Of a DNA stretch of 64,000 nucleotides, positions 1-8,863 are shown one piece after another. The translations under genes were made by a program, and so were the position numbers. Origin of the DNA: Micromonospora sp. NBC_01699 (lineage in GTDB: Bacteria; Actinomycetota; Actinomycetes; Mycobacteriales; Micromonosporaceae); the NCBI RefSeq assembly GCF_036250065.1, contig NZ_CP109199.1, positions 2,418,001 through 2,482,000 of the forward strand, read 5' to 3'. How positions within the stretch are numbered: position 1 is the first letter of the stretch; each line of letters begins with the position of its first letter. The notes under the pieces are model-generated. The model was not told the origin of the DNA. It worked only from the letters and a program-made list of their open reading frames with translations, and did no database searches.

Positions 1-1274
1 AGCCGGGCCCGGTCGATGCTGACCGAGCCGTTCGCCTGGAGCGCCACCCGGCGGGCGATGTCCAGCCCCAGACCGGTCGAACCCCGGTCACTCGTGCCCC
101 GGCGCAGGGCCCGATCCGGGTTGGCGATACCCGGCCCGGCGTCGTCGACCCGAACCGCTATGTAACCGTCCCGCCGGGACACCGCGACCTCGAACGCCGT
201 GCCCTGCGGGGTGTAGCGGAACACGTTGCCGAGCACCGCGTCGAGCGCCGCCGCCAACTCGGCCCTCGGCACCGGTACGGGGATGCGCAACTGGGCGCCG
301 CTGATCCGGTGCGGCCGGTTCTGGTCCCCGGCGAGCGCCGCCCAGAACACCATCCGGTCCCGGACCACCTCGCTGACGTCGCACATGCCCGGTTCGGTCT
401 CCTGCACGACCGTCTTGCGGGTGGTGTTGATCAGCACGTCGATCTCACCCTCCAGGGTGACGATCGCCTGCCGGATCCGCCGGATCGTCCGGCGTCGGTC
501 GAGTTCCGCCTCGCTGAACGAACCGACGCTGGTGTCGTCGGAGTCGAGCGCGTCGGCGTCGAGCCGCAGCACGGTCAGCGGCGTACGCAACCGGTGCGAC
601 AGGTCGGCGACCAGTTCACGTTCGTCGGTACGGGAGGTGACCAGGCGGTCCGCCATCCGGTTGAACGCGTACCCGGCCTCGGCCAGCTCCCGTGGACCGC
701 TCGGCTCGATCCGCAGGTCGAGATCGCCGTCGCCGACCGCGAGCGCGGCCTGGACCAGTCCACGGGCGGACGCGACCGCCCGGCCGGCGAGCCGGTCCAC
801 CACGATCACCGAGACCACGACCAGCCCGATCGCGATGGCGATCAGGGTGAGCCAGCGACCACCGGCCCCCGGCTGGAGTGCCGAGTCGGGGATGAACACC
901 TCGACCACCGCGACCCGGTCGCCGAGCGACGCCGGCTCCAGCCGGACCACCCCGCCGTCCACGTCGGCGATCACCAGCTCACCGCTGGCGCGGGCCCGGT
1001 CGACGTCGTCCTCGCTGGCGCGCGGGGTGCCGCCGGTCTCCAGCCCGTGCACCACCGGCCGGTCGGTCGGACCGTCGGCGAACTGGCCGATCACCTGGGT
1101 CAGCATGGTCGCGTCCGCCCCGGCGGCCAGTGCGCCGACCACCACGGCGGCGTGCCGCCCGGCGTCGGCGAGCGCGTGCTCCCGCGCCTCCTGCTGGAGC
1201 GAGATTCCGAGCGGGATGAGGAAGGCGAGGGCGACGATCGAGGTCATGCCGGCCCCGAGGTAGGCCAGCGCCAA
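1..1274 (-). CDS. Sensor histidine kinase, 3' end cut by window edge
   Basis: Membrane sensor kinase of a two-component system. Reading down from about 1274 there is a first membrane segment (IVALAFLIPLGISL), an extracytoplasmic stretch of about 110 residues, a second membrane segment (LTLIAIAIGLVVVSVIVV), then a HAMP-like linker. The H-box is DLSHRLRTPLT and the ATPase domain has an N-box variant (GNVFRYTP), a G1 box (DDAGPGI) and a G2 box (STGLGLDIARRVA). The reading frame is open to base 1, so the C-terminus is missing. The response regulator gene ends at 1277, so the pair is an operon. No ATG overlaps the regulator stop; TTG at 1274 or ATG at 1247 are the candidate starts. I chose 1274 because it keeps the whole first membrane segment and the tight spacing. 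The signal sensed cannot be read from the sequence. Confidence 0.85.
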   Translation of the reverse strand, partial: MALAYLGAGMTSIVALAFLIPLGISLQQEAREHALADAGRHAAVVVGALAAGADATMLTQVIGQFADGPTDRPVVHGLETGGTPRASEDDVDRARASGELVIADVDGGVVRLEPASLGDRVAVVEVFIPDSALQPGAGGRWLTLIAIAIGLVVVSVIVVDRLAGRAVASARGLVQAALAVGDGDLDLRIEPSGPRELAEAGYAFNRMADRLVTSRTDERELVADLSHRLRTPLTVLRLDADALDSDDTSVGSFSEAELDRRRTIRRIRQAIVTLEGEIDVLINTTRKTVVQETEPGMCDVSEVVRDRMVFWAALAGDQNRPHRISGAQLRIPVPVPRAELAAALDAVLGNVFRYTPQGTAFEVAVSRRDGYIAVRVDDAGPGIANPDRALRRGTSDRGSTGLGLDIARRVALQANGSVSIDRAR

Positions 1275-1276
1275 CC

Positions 1277-1966
1277 TCAGTCCGGTGCCACCAACCGGAA
1301 CCCGACCCCCCGCACGGTGCGCAGGTAGCGGGGTTTCGCTGCGGACTCGCCCAGTTTGCGACGAAGCCAATACAGATGCACGTCGATTGTCTGATCCTCG
1401 CCGACCGACGGTTGCCGCCATACCTCCTCCAACAGTTCCCGGCGGGACACTACCCGGCCCGGTCGCGCGGCGAGATAGGCCAGCACGTCGAATTCCTTGC
1501 GGGTCAGTGCGAGCGGTACGCCGTCGAGCAGCGCGCTGCGCTCACCGACGTCGACCCGCAGGCCGCCGACCTCGTGTACGGCAGGTGCCACCGTACGGCT
1601 GGCCCGGCCGGCCCGGCGCAGCACGGTGGTGATCCGGGCGTCCAGGTGCGCGCCGGTGAACGGCTTGACCATGTAGTCGTCCGCCCCGGCCCGGAGCAGC
1701 CGGACCACCGACTGCTCGTCGTCGCGGGCGGTGGCGATGATGATCGGCACGTCGGTGATGCCGCGCAGCATCCGTAACGCGTCGGCCCCGTCAAGGTCGG
1801 GTAGTCCGAGATCCAGCACCACCAGATCGGGAGTTTCGGCGGCGACCCGGCGCAGGGCGTCGAGAGCCGTGCCGACCGCGTGCACCGCGTGCCCACGATC
1901 GGCCAGGGAGCGCAGCATCGCGCCGCGCACGACGTGGTCATCCTCGACCAGGAGCACCGTGGCCAC
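1277..1966 (-). CDS. OmpR/PhoB-family response regulator
   Basis: A 229-residue response regulator, first gene of a two-gene operon with the histidine kinase at 1-1274. It has an N-terminal receiver (VLLVEDD acidic pair, phospho-acceptor Asp in LVVLDLGLPDLDG, switch Thr in IIIATARDD, Lys in YMVKPF) and a C-terminal winged helix (LTRKEFDVLAYLA, ending TVRGVGFRLV). The start is GTG at 1966, the only codon that places the receiver's first strand at the usual residues 3-8; the longer open frame upstream is non-coding. It reads away from the ADP-ribosylglycohydrolase gene, leaving 74 bp for two divergent promoters. Family knowledge: phosphorylated regulators of this type bind DNA as dimers at target promoters. 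No clear repeat operator is visible. Confidence 0.93.
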   Translation of the reverse strand: MATVLLVEDDHVVRGAMLRSLADRGHAVHAVGTALDALRRVAAETPDLVVLDLGLPDLDGADALRMLRGITDVPIIIATARDDEQSVVRLLRAGADDYMVKPFTGAHLDARITTVLRRAGRASRTVAPAVHEVGGLRVDVGERSALLDGVPLALTRKEFDVLAYLAARPGRVVSRRELLEEVWRQPSVGEDQTIDVHLYWLRRKLGESAAKPRYLRTVRGVGFRLVAPD

Positions 1967-2040
1967 GTGAAGACCGTACTGCCCCTGGCAAGTGCGGCGG
2001 ATTGCGCCCACGTGCCTTTTGCCGGCATGCTCCCCGTACC

Positions 2041-2961
2041 ATGTCCTTCGTACTTGTCGATGACGCGCGACTTGCCCTGGCTCGTGACAGTTTGGCCGGT
2101 CTGTCGGTGGGCGACGCCCTCGGCGCGCAGTACTTCGTTCCCGGGAACAAACCCGCTGACCTGCTGGCCGGTCAGGCGCCCCCGCCGGTCTGGGAGTGGA
2201 CCGACGACACCGAGATGGCCTGCGGGATCGTGGCGCACCTGGCCGAGCGGGGCGCGGTCGACCGGGACGGGTTGGCGCTGGCCCTGGCGACCCGGTGCGA
2301 GCCCTACCGGGGCTACGGCCCGGGCGCGGTTCGCATCCTGCGCCTGATCCGAACCGGCACGCCGTGGCCGGTCGCGTCGGCGTCCGCGTTCGACGGGCAG
2401 GGTTCCTGCGGCAACGGCGCGGCGATGCGGGTCGCCCCACTCGGGGCGTACTTCGGTGACTCGACCACCCGGGCCGCCGCCCAGGCCGCCGCGTCGGCGG
2501 AGGTGACCCACGCCCACCCGGAGGGGATCGCCGGTGCGGTGGCGGTGGCGGTGGCCGCCGTACTGGCCGTCCGGGCCCGGCTCTCCGGGCATCGACCCGA
2601 GCCGGCCCGGTTCCTCGCCGCGGTGGCCGGCGCGGTTGATCCCGCCGGTCAGGTCGGGCGGGGGATCCACCGGGCGATCACCGTTGGTCATCGGTCGACC
2701 GCCGAGGGTGCGCACGAGCTGGGCAACGGCAGCCAGGTCACCGCCCAGGACACCGTGCCGTTCACCCTGTGGGTGGCCGCCCGATGGTTGGACGACTATC
2801 CGGCCGCCATCCGGGCCTGTGTCGAGGCCGGTGGCGACGTGGACACCACGGCGGCGATCGTCGGCGGCATCGTCGCCGCGTACACCGGGGTCGGTGGTCC
2901 GGGCGGTGTCCCGACCGACTGGCTCGCCGCCCGCGAACCCCTCCCGACCTGGCTGCCCTGA
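2041..2961 (+). CDS. ADP-ribosylglycohydrolase family protein
   Basis: A 306-residue protein of the DraG/ARH family, which removes ADP-ribose from modified side chains or related adducts using two metal ions. The metal-binding signatures are visible: GLSVGDALGA near the N-terminus, WTDDTEMA around residue 60, and the late GGDVDTTAAIVGGIVAAYTG. Length fits the family. The start is ATG 2041 (MSFVLVDD); an in-frame ATG at 2002 would add 13 residues that do not look coding. It stands alone: divergent from the response regulator and convergent with the methyltransferase at 3030. No ADP-ribosyltransferase is nearby, so the substrate is unknown. Confidence 0.9.
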   Translation: MSFVLVDDARLALARDSLAGLSVGDALGAQYFVPGNKPADLLAGQAPPPVWEWTDDTEMACGIVAHLAERGAVDRDGLALALATRCEPYRGYGPGAVRILRLIRTGTPWPVASASAFDGQGSCGNGAAMRVAPLGAYFGDSTTRAAAQAAASAEVTHAHPEGIAGAVAVAVAAVLAVRARLSGHRPEPARFLAAVAGAVDPAGQVGRGIHRAITVGHRSTAEGAHELGNGSQVTAQDTVPFTLWVAARWLDDYPAAIRACVEAGGDVDTTAAIVGGIVAAYTGVGGPGGVPTDWLAAREPLPTWLP

Positions 2962-2969
2962 CCCGACCC

Positions 2970-2990
2970 GCTGCCCGCTGCCCGCTGCCC
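2970..2990. repeat. Short tandem repeat, 7 bp x 3
   Basis: Three perfect copies of GCTGCCC lie in the 68-bp gap between two convergent genes, just after the stop codon at 2961. No stem long enough for a terminator is evident. This is probably slippage-prone filler. Confidence 0.7.
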
Positions 2991-3029
2991 GCCTGGGCCG
3001 CCCCGCGCCCGGCCGTCCGGCCCGCCGCG

Positions 3030-4172
3030 TCAGGGCAGGCGGAGGACCCAGCGGTACGCCTGCACCAGGCCGGTGTCGAAGCCGGCGGCCGAGCCCCAGA
3101 GGAAGAGCCGGAATCGGCGGTAGAGCGGCTCGCCCCAGTTGGTCACGATCTCGTCCCGGGCGTCGTCCAGCCGGCGCGCCCACTCCCGGCAGGTCAGGTA
3201 GTAGTTGTGCCGGTCGTCGGTGACGCTGAGCAGTTCGAACGGCGACCGGGCGACGTGCCGCAGGTACTGGTGCAGCAGCAGCGGGGCCGACGCGCCGGGG
3301 TAGACGTAGCGCTTCAGGAAGGTCGACGCGGCGTGCTTGCGCCGCATCGCCAGCGCGTCCAGGTAGACCCGACCGCCGGGTTTGAGCAGCTCGGCGTACT
3401 TGCGCAGGGTGGTGCGGTAGTCGGGCAGGTGCTCGGTGACGCCCATGTTGACGATCGCGTCGAAGCGCTGGTGGGGGGAGTAGTTGAAGATGTGCTCGCG
3501 GACCACCCGCACCGGCAGCCGCTCGCGGTCGAACAACTCGACCAGGTAGCGCTCGGACTCGCGGGCCAGGGTCGTGGTGGTGACGTTCACCCCGCGCCGG
3601 GCGGCGTGTTCGGAGAACGCGCCCCAGCCGCCGCCGACCTCCAGCACGTGGTCGCCGGGACCGACCCCGATCGCCTCCAGCGCGAGGTCCATCTTCCGGG
3701 TCATCGCGTCTTCGAGCGGCTCGTCGTCGGAGGCGAAGACGCCCTCCGTGTAACAGCGGTGCCGGGTGTCGAGGAAGCTGAGAAAGAACGCGGAATCCTC
3801 GTCGTAGTGGTGGGAGATCGAGCGCCGGTCGTCCTCCCGGCGGCCCCGGACGAGTGCCGGCAGGAACCGACCCATCCAGGCGATCGGGTGGAAGTCGGTG
3901 AAGAAGTCGCGCATCCGCAGCGCCGCCGCGAGGTCACCCTCGACGTCGAGCCAGCCCTGGAGGTACGCGACCGCGACGCCGAACTGGTCCAGCCCGGCCA
4001 GTGCCTTCGCGCCACGGGGGTCGCTGATGGTGATGGTGAACTTCGGGTCACCGGTGCCGAATAGGTGAGCCGGCGCGCCGGCGTCCGCTACCGCAAACGG
4101 CATTGCCGGTTGGGCGGCGAAGAATGTCTCGTACCTGCGCTGGAGTGCGCTGACCAAGTCCGCTGGTGCCAC
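3030..4172 (-). CDS. Cyclopropane-fatty-acyl-phospholipid synthase-like methyltransferase
   Basis: A 380-residue class I SAM-dependent methyltransferase of the CFA synthase family, which methylates or cyclopropanates unsaturated acyl chains of membrane phospholipids. A family-typical N-terminal domain occupies residues 1-130. The segment HYDEDSAFFLSFLD and the SAM loop VLEVGGGWGAFSEHAA (about residue 177) follow, then VNMGVTEHLPDYR. The start is GTG 4172; it has no strong ribosome site, so a nearby start is possible. It reads convergently to the ADP-ribosylglycohydrolase and divergently from thrS. Whether the product is a cyclopropane or a methyl-branched chain cannot be told from sequence. 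Confidence 0.85.
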   Translation of the reverse strand: MAPADLVSALQRRYETFFAAQPAMPFAVADAGAPAHLFGTGDPKFTITISDPRGAKALAGLDQFGVAVAYLQGWLDVEGDLAAALRMRDFFTDFHPIAWMGRFLPALVRGRREDDRRSISHHYDEDSAFFLSFLDTRHRCYTEGVFASDDEPLEDAMTRKMDLALEAIGVGPGDHVLEVGGGWGAFSEHAARRGVNVTTTTLARESERYLVELFDRERLPVRVVREHIFNYSPHQRFDAIVNMGVTEHLPDYRTTLRKYAELLKPGGRVYLDALAMRRKHAASTFLKRYVYPGASAPLLLHQYLRHVARSPFELLSVTDDRHNYYLTCREWARRLDDARDEIVTNWGEPLYRRFRLFLWGSAAGFDTGLVQAYRWVLRLP

Positions 4173-4286
4173 CGCGCCAATCTAACGCCGCAGTCGCGTC
4201 GCTGGGAGGCGTAAAAGCAGGACCGATAGCATCGGAGGGCCGATCCACGGGCGATGCCCGTTATGTCTTAATTGAAGGAGTTCACC

Positions 4287-6350
4287 GTGTCCGCATCCCG
4301 TACCCCTGTCGTGGCTGACCCGGTCGTCGTCGCGGCCGGGACCACGGCGGCCGACGCGGTGGCCGCGGCGGGACTGCCCGCGGCCGGCCCGAAGGCGATA
4401 GTGGTCGTCCGGGAGGTGACCGGCGACGGCACCGGCCAACTGCGTGACCTCGACTGGGCGCCCGACGTCGACACCGAGGTCGAGCCGGTCAGCCTGGACT
4501 CACCGGACGGGCTCAACGTGCTGCGCCACTCCACCGCGCACGTGCTGGCCCAGGCCGTCCAGGACATCTTCCCGGAGGCGAAGCTCGGCATCGGCCCGCC
4601 GATCGAGAACGGCTTCTACTACGACTTCGACGTGTCGAAGCCGTTCCAGCCCGAAGACCTCGACAAGCTCGAAAAGCGGATGCAGGAGATCGTCAAGGCC
4701 GGGCAGCGGTTCCGGCGCCGCCGCTTCGACAGCCTGGACGAGGCCCGTACCGAGCTGGCCGACGAGCCGTACAAGCTGGAGCTGATCGAGGTCAAGGGGG
4801 CCGGCGACTCGGCCGGCGGCTCGGGGCTGGACGCGGGCGAGGTGATGGAGGTCGGCGCCGGTGAGCTCACCATCTACGACAACATCGACGCCGGCACCGA
4901 CAAGGTCTGCTGGTCCGACCTGTGTCGGGGACCGCACCTGCCCAGCACCCGGCTGATCGGCGCCTTCAAGCTGATGCGCTCCGCCGCCGCGTACTGGCGC
5001 GGGTCGGAGAAGAACCCGCAACTCCAGCGGGTGTACGGCACCGCCTGGCCGACCCGGGACGCGCTCAAGGCGTACCTGAAGTTGCTCGAAGAGGCCGCTC
5101 GGCGCGACCACCGCAAGCTCGGCTCGGACCTCGACCTGTTCAGCTTCCCCGACGAGATCGGCTCGGGCCTGGCGGTCTTCCACCCCAAGGGCGGCATCAT
5201 CCGGCGGGAGATGGAGAACTACTCCCGGCAGCGGCACGAGCGGGCCGGGTACGAGTTCGTCAACACCCCGCACATCACCAAGGGCCACCTGTTCGAGACC
5301 TCCGGCCACCTCCAGTGGTACGCCGACGGCATGTACCCGCCCATGTCGGTCGAGGGCGCCGACTACTACCTCAAGCCGATGAACTGCCCGTTCCACAACC
5401 TGATCTACCGGGCCCGGGGTCGCTCCTACCGGGAGCTGCCGCTGCGGCTGTTCGAGTTCGGCTCGGTCTACCGGTTCGAGAAGTCCGGCGTGGTGCACGG
5501 CCTGACCCGGGTACGCGGCATGACCCAGGACGATGCGCACATCTACTGTACGAACGAGCAGATGGCCGGCGAGCTGAAGTCGCTGCTGCGCTTCGTGCTG
5601 GACCTGCTGCGCGACTACGGCCTGGACGACTTCTACCTGGAGCTGTCAACGCGCAACCCGGAGAAGTCGGTCGGCACCGACGAGAACTGGGAGAAGGCCA
5701 CCGAGGCGCTGCGTTCGGCGGCCGAGGAGTCCGGGCTCGACCTGGTGCCGGACCCGGGCGGCGCGGCGTTCTACGGCCCGAAGATCTCGGTCCAGGTGAA
5801 GGACGCGATCGGCCGTACCTGGCAGATGTCCACCATCCAGGTCGACTTCAACCTGCCGGAACGGTTCGGCCTCGAATTCCAGGCGTCCGACGGCAGCCGG
5901 CAGCGTCCGGTCATGATCCACCGGGCCCTCTTCGGCTCGATCGAGCGGTTCTTCGGGGTGCTCACCGAGCACTACGCCGGGGCGTTCCCGGCCTGGCTGG
6001 CGCCGGTGCAGGTGGTCGGCATCCCGATCCGCGAGGAGCACGCCGGCTACCTGGCCGAGTTCGTCGAGGCGCTGCGCGACCAGGGGATCCGGGCCGAGGT
6101 GGACAGCTCCGACGACCGGATGCAGAAGAAGATCCGGACCGCCCAGCAGCAGAAGGTCCCGTTCATGGCGATCGCCGGCGACTCCGACGTCGAGGCGGGT
6201 TCGGTCTCGTTCCGCTACCGCGACGGCTCGCAGCGCAACGGCATCCCACTGGCCGAGGCCGTCGCCCACGTCGTCGACGTGGTCCGCTCCCGCTCCAACT
6301 CCGGCCCAGCCGCGGAACCCCCCAACCCGTCCACCCAACCCCCCGCCTGA
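4287..6350 (+). CDS. thrS: Threonine--tRNA ligase
   Basis: Class II aminoacyl-tRNA synthetase of 687 residues that charges tRNA-Thr. A TGS-like N-terminal part (residues 1-75) is followed by the editing domain with HSTAHVL and CRGPHLPST, whose His and Cys residues form the editing site. The catalytic core has MNCPFHN (zinc-binding Cys) and [14 protein letters not shown], followed by an anticodon-binding domain. The start is GTG 4287, since a clear ribosome site AAGGAG lies 6 nt upstream at 4275-4280; an in-frame TTG at 4272 would put that site inside the gene. The last 15 codons are extremely C-rich, unlike the rest of the gene, and run into the hairpin at 6413. No T-box leader is visible in the 114-bp upstream gap. 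Confidence 0.97.
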   Translation: MSASRTPVVADPVVVAAGTTAADAVAAAGLPAAGPKAIVVVREVTGDGTGQLRDLDWAPDVDTEVEPVSLDSPDGLNVLRHSTAHVLAQAVQDIFPEAKLGIGPPIENGFYYDFDVSKPFQPEDLDKLEKRMQEIVKAGQRFRRRRFDSLDEARTELADEPYKLELIEVKGAGDSAGGSGLDAGEVMEVGAGELTIYDNIDAGTDKVCWSDLCRGPHLPSTRLIGAFKLMRSAAAYWRGSEKNPQLQRVYGTAWPTRDALKAYLKLLEEAARRDHRKLGSDLDLFSFPDEIGSGLAVFHPKGGIIRREMENYSRQRHERAGYEFVNTPHITKGHLFETSGHLQWYADGMYPPMSVEGADYYLKPMNCPFHNLIYRARGRSYRELPLRLFEFGSVYRFEKSGVVHGLTRVRGMTQDDAHIYCTNEQMAGELKSLLRFVLDLLRDYGLDDFYLELSTRNPEKSVGTDENWEKATEALRSAAEESGLDLVPDPGGAAFYGPKISVQVKDAIGRTWQMSTIQVDFNLPERFGLEFQASDGSRQRPVMIHRALFGSIERFFGVLTEHYAGAFPAWLAPVQVVGIPIREEHAGYLAEFVEALRDQGIRAEVDSSDDRMQKKIRTAQQQKVPFMAIAGDSDVEAGSVSFRYRDGSQRNGIPLAEAVAHVVDVVRSRSNSGPAAEPPNPSTQPPA

Positions 6351-6683
6351 CCCACCCCGCTCCGCTCCTCCCCCCCCCGCCCCCCTGGCCCCCCGCCCCC
6401 GCCCGCTCCGTTCGTTGATCATGAAGTTAGCGCCATTGGAGAAGATCAAAAAGGGCGTTAACTTCATGATCAACGCTCTGGTGTGGCCGTTCCGGGAGGG
6501 GGTGGGGGTGGCGTGGGAGGCTGCTTGCGGTGGGAGTTGCTGCGGGGGTGGGCGTTGCGGTGCGGTTCATCCTCGGGTGCCGGGCGGTGTGCACGTGAGC
6601 CTGGGCCCGTGGAGCGACCCCGCGTGCCTGCGCGGCAGGTACGGGCGGATGGGTTCCGTGCGGCTGACCGTAGGATCGTCGGT
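6351..6683. other. Intergenic region with strong strand skew
   Basis: No gene is supported here. Bases 6340-6412 are almost entirely C with some T on the + strand. A 63-nt palindrome follows at 6413-6475, and the strand then flips to G-rich (6476-6620) up to the HIT gene. See the separate entry for the palindrome. Confidence 0.8.
6413..6475. repeat. Long intergenic palindrome, family A copy 1
   Basis: Two 22-nt arms (6413-6434 and 6454-6475) pair with one mismatch around a 19-nt loop. The core of the arm is TTGATCATGAAGTTA. The same core forms the arms of a second palindrome at 26492-26554, 20 kb away. It lies between two genes of the same direction, and the C-rich to G-rich switch centres on it. 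Confidence 0.92.
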
Positions 6684-7226
6684 GTGACAGGGGCGGCGCG
6701 GCACACGGAATCCGAGATGTCGGACGGGTTGGATCGGCTCTGGACCCCGCACCGGATGACGTACATCTCCGGGCAGGACCAGCCGGCCGAGGGTTACGAG
6801 AAACCGTCCGGCTGCCCGTTCTGCCTGGCACCGGGCAAGGAGGGCGACGACAGCCTGGTGGTCGCCCGGGGCAAGCGGGTGTTCGTGGTGCTGAACCTCT
6901 ATCCGTACAACCCGGGGCACCTGCTCGTCTGCCCGTACCGGCACGTGGCCGACTACACCGAGCTGGACGCGGAGGAGACGGCTGAACTGGCCGCCCAGAC
7001 GCAGACCGCGATGCGGGTGATCCGCAAGGTCAGCAGCGCGCACGGCTTCAACATCGGGATGAACCAGGGTGGCGTGGCCGGTGCCGGCATCGCCGCCCAC
7101 CTGCACCAGCACGTGGTACCCCGCTGGGGCGGCGACGCCAACTTCATGCCCGTCATCGGCCGTACCAAAGTCCTCCCCCAACTCCTCACCGACACCCGCA
7201 ACCTCCTAACCACCACCTGGCCCTAA
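6684..7226 (+). CDS. HIT-domain protein, AP4A phosphorylase-like
   Basis: A 180-residue histidine-triad nucleotide hydrolase/transferase. The catalytic triad is HLHQHVVPRW near residue 143, and the region LNLYPYNPGHLLVCPYRHV matches the family. It also contains CPFC, a possible zinc ligand pair. It resembles the mycobacterial diadenosine-tetraphosphate phosphorylase-like protein encoded between thrS and pgsA1, and it keeps the thrS neighbour here. The start is GTG 6684 or ATG 6717; I chose the former to leave a family-like N-terminal tail, but the ribosome site is weak for both. The stop codon lies inside the 12-bp target duplication of the insertion element at 7231, so the insertion did not damage the protein. 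Confidence 0.88.
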   Translation: MTGAARHTESEMSDGLDRLWTPHRMTYISGQDQPAEGYEKPSGCPFCLAPGKEGDDSLVVARGKRVFVVLNLYPYNPGHLLVCPYRHVADYTELDAEETAELAAQTQTAMRVIRKVSSAHGFNIGMNQGGVAGAGIAAHLHQHVVPRWGGDANFMPVIGRTKVLPQLLTDTRNLLTTTWP

Positions 7227-7230
7227 CCCC
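7219..7230. repeat. Target-site duplication, left copy
   Basis: GGCCCTAACCCC, repeated perfectly at 8723-8734, directly abuts the left end of the insertion element. It includes the TAA stop of the HIT gene. Confidence 0.93.
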
Positions 7231-7290
7231 AATGCCGCGTAGTTAAGGCTTGGGTCTGCTTGTCAAGGGCGTGTCGTGGCAGAAGGAACG

Positions 7291-7348
7291 ACGGGGCTCC
7301 GGTATAGAGGTTTGTCACTCCAAGACAGCCTCTGGACCGGGAGCCCCG
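7291..7348 (+). promoter_or_regulatory. Hairpin covering the transposase ribosome site
   Basis: ACGGGGCTCCGGT (7291-7303) pairs with 7336-7348 (ACCGGGAGCCCCG) with one bulged G. Inside this, AGAGG (7306-7310) pairs with CCTCT (7329-7333). The right arm contains GGGAG, the likely ribosome site for the TTG start at 7352. Such structures in other insertion sequences block translation from read-through RNA that enters from outside genes; here read-through would come from thrS/HIT. Confidence 0.65.
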
Positions 7349-7351
7349 CCG

Positions 7352-8710
7352 TTGGAACAGTTTGCCATCACCCGGACGATCGCGGTGGCTTCGGGGCGGT
7401 TCGCGCCGGGTCATCTGGGTGAGTTGACGCAGCACGTGCCGTTCGAGATGGTCGACGCGGTCCTGGCCGATACCCGGTCGGTGCAGGCTCGGGTGCGGGA
7501 TGTGCCTTCGCGAGTGGTGGTATATCTGCTGCTCGCGGCGGGGCTGTTCACCGAGTTGGGCTACCAGCAGGTATGGGCCCGGCTCGTCGCCGGCCTGGAC
7601 GGGTTGGCGGTGGCGATGCCGACTTCCTCAGCCCTGTCCCAGGCCCGCCGTCGGGTCGGGGACAAGCCCCTGGCGGCGTTGTTTCGGCTGTTGGCGGGTC
7701 CACCCGCCGGGGCCCAGCGGTGGCGGGGTCTGCTGGTCTGCGCGATCGACGGCACCAGCATGTTCGTGCCCGACAGCACGGCGAATCTGGCGGTCTACCC
7801 GCGTCAGGCCGGCACCCACGGCGGGTCCGGATATCCCATGGTGCGGCTGGTCGCGGTCGTGGCCTGCGGCACCCGCACACTGATCGACGCGGTGTTCACC
7901 CCACTCACCACCGGTGAACTCGCCTGCGCCGGGCGTCTGCTGGGCTGTCTGCACCCGGGCATGCTCCTACTGGCCGACCGGGGCTTCGCCGCCCGCACGA
8001 TGATCGAACAGTTCGCCGGCACCGGCGTCGACCTGCTCGTGCGGGACAAAGACGACCGGCGGCTACCGGTGATCCGCCGCCACCACGACGGGTCCTGGCT
8101 ATCGGTCATCGGCGCGATGACGGTCCGGGTCGTCGACGCCGAGATCCTGGTGCACCTCGACGGGAAACACCATGTCGGCCGGTACCGGCTGATCACCACC
8201 CTCACCGATCACCACCGATTCCCCGCTCTGGACCTGGTCACGCTCTACCACCAACGCTGGGAAATCGAGACGACGTACCTGGAGTTGAAGTCCACCCTGC
8301 TCGGCGGACGGGTCCTACGGGCCCGGACCCCGAACGGGGTGAGTCAGGAAGTCCACGCCCTGCTGACCGTCTACCAAACGGTGCGGCTGGCTATGGCCGA
8401 CGCCACCGCCAACCAACCGACCAGCCCGGACCAGGCCAGCTTCACCGTGGCGGTCCACGCCGCCCGGGACCAGATCATCCTGGCCACCGGGGTCATCGCC
8501 GACACCACCATCGACCTCGTCGGAGTGATCGGCCGCGCGGTCCTGACCCACCTCCTCCCGAAACGACGCGCCCGAACAAGCCCACGAGTAGTCAAACGCG
8601 CCATCTCCAAACACCGCGCCAAAGGCACCATCGACCGCACCAACTACCACCACACCATCACCGTCAACATCCTGCACACCACAGGATTGACAACCGACCC
8701 ACCCCCCTAA
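7352..8710 (+). CDS. IS4-family transposase
   Basis: DDE transposase of about 452 residues. The three acidic residues are visible: Asp in CAIDGTSM (about residue 132), Asp in LLADRGF (about 210), and Glu in the IS4 signature YHQRWEIETTYLELK, which fits Y-(2)-R-(3)-E-(6)-K exactly. An N-terminal IS4-type domain (FAPGHLGELTQHVPFEMVD) precedes the core. I prefer TTG 7352 because GGGAG lies just upstream within a hairpin and the product starts close to the conserved domain. The frame stays open back to TTG 7250 and GTG 7271, so a longer product is possible. The gene is intact. Its 3' end is C- and A-rich relative to its 5' end. Confidence 0.92.
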   Translation: MEQFAITRTIAVASGRFAPGHLGELTQHVPFEMVDAVLADTRSVQARVRDVPSRVVVYLLLAAGLFTELGYQQVWARLVAGLDGLAVAMPTSSALSQARRRVGDKPLAALFRLLAGPPAGAQRWRGLLVCAIDGTSMFVPDSTANLAVYPRQAGTHGGSGYPMVRLVAVVACGTRTLIDAVFTPLTTGELACAGRLLGCLHPGMLLLADRGFAARTMIEQFAGTGVDLLVRDKDDRRLPVIRRHHDGSWLSVIGAMTVRVVDAEILVHLDGKHHVGRYRLITTLTDHHRFPALDLVTLYHQRWEIETTYLELKSTLLGGRVLRARTPNGVSQEVHALLTVYQTVRLAMADATANQPTSPDQASFTVAVHAARDQIILATGVIADTTIDLVGVIGRAVLTHLLPKRRARTSPRVVKRAISKHRAKGTIDRTNYHHTITVNILHTTGLTTDPPP

Positions 8711-8722
8711 CTAAGCGGCATT

Positions 8723-8734
8723 GGCCCTAACCCC
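8723..8734. repeat. Target-site duplication, right copy
   Basis: GGCCCTAACCCC, identical to 7219-7230, immediately after the right inverted repeat of the insertion element. Confidence 0.93.
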
Positions 8735-8776
8735 CTCCCTCCCCCTTCCCCCCCGCGTGCCCCGCCCCCTCCTCGG

Positions 8777-8834
8777 CGATCTAGGGCGAATACGTGCTTG
8801 TTGATCTCCATTCACACGTATTCGCCCTAGATCG
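8777..8834. repeat. Long intergenic palindrome, family B copy 1
   Basis: Perfect 20-nt arms (8777-8796 and 8815-8834; left arm CGATCTAGGGCGAATACGTG) enclose an 18-nt loop. A second copy at 38798-38855 shares the outer arm (CGATCTAGGGC), the inner arm (ATACGTG) and most of the loop (GATCTCCA). It differs at two arm positions, each matched by a compensating change in the opposite arm. The left flank is nearly pure C/T and the right flank nearly pure G/A/T. Confidence 0.94.
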
Positions 8835-8863
8835 CGGGGGGAAGGGGTGGGAGGGTGGGGGGC

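Larger units (their letters stand above)
7231..8722 (+). mobile_element. Intact IS4-family insertion sequence, 1492 bp
   Basis: The left end begins AATGCCGCGTAGTTAAGG and the right end, read on the opposite strand, begins AATGCCGCTTAGTTAGGG: imperfect terminal inverted repeats, 16 of 18 matching. A perfect 12-bp direct repeat flanks the element, a duplication size usual for IS4-group elements. One full-length transposase gene fills it. Clean ends and an unmutated duplication suggest a recent insertion. It landed in the C-rich tract to the left of the palindrome at 8777-8834 and splits HIT from the downstream genes. Confidence 0.94.

Noticed and set aside
4173-4286. Possible T-box leader before thrS
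   Set aside because: The gap is only 114 bp and has no T-box sequence or terminator stem.
6413-6475. Palindrome as a plain intrinsic terminator of thrS
   Set aside because: No T-run follows, the same arms recur 20 kb away, and the 19-nt loop is long. The genuine terminators in this window have short loops and unique arms. It may still affect 3' ends.
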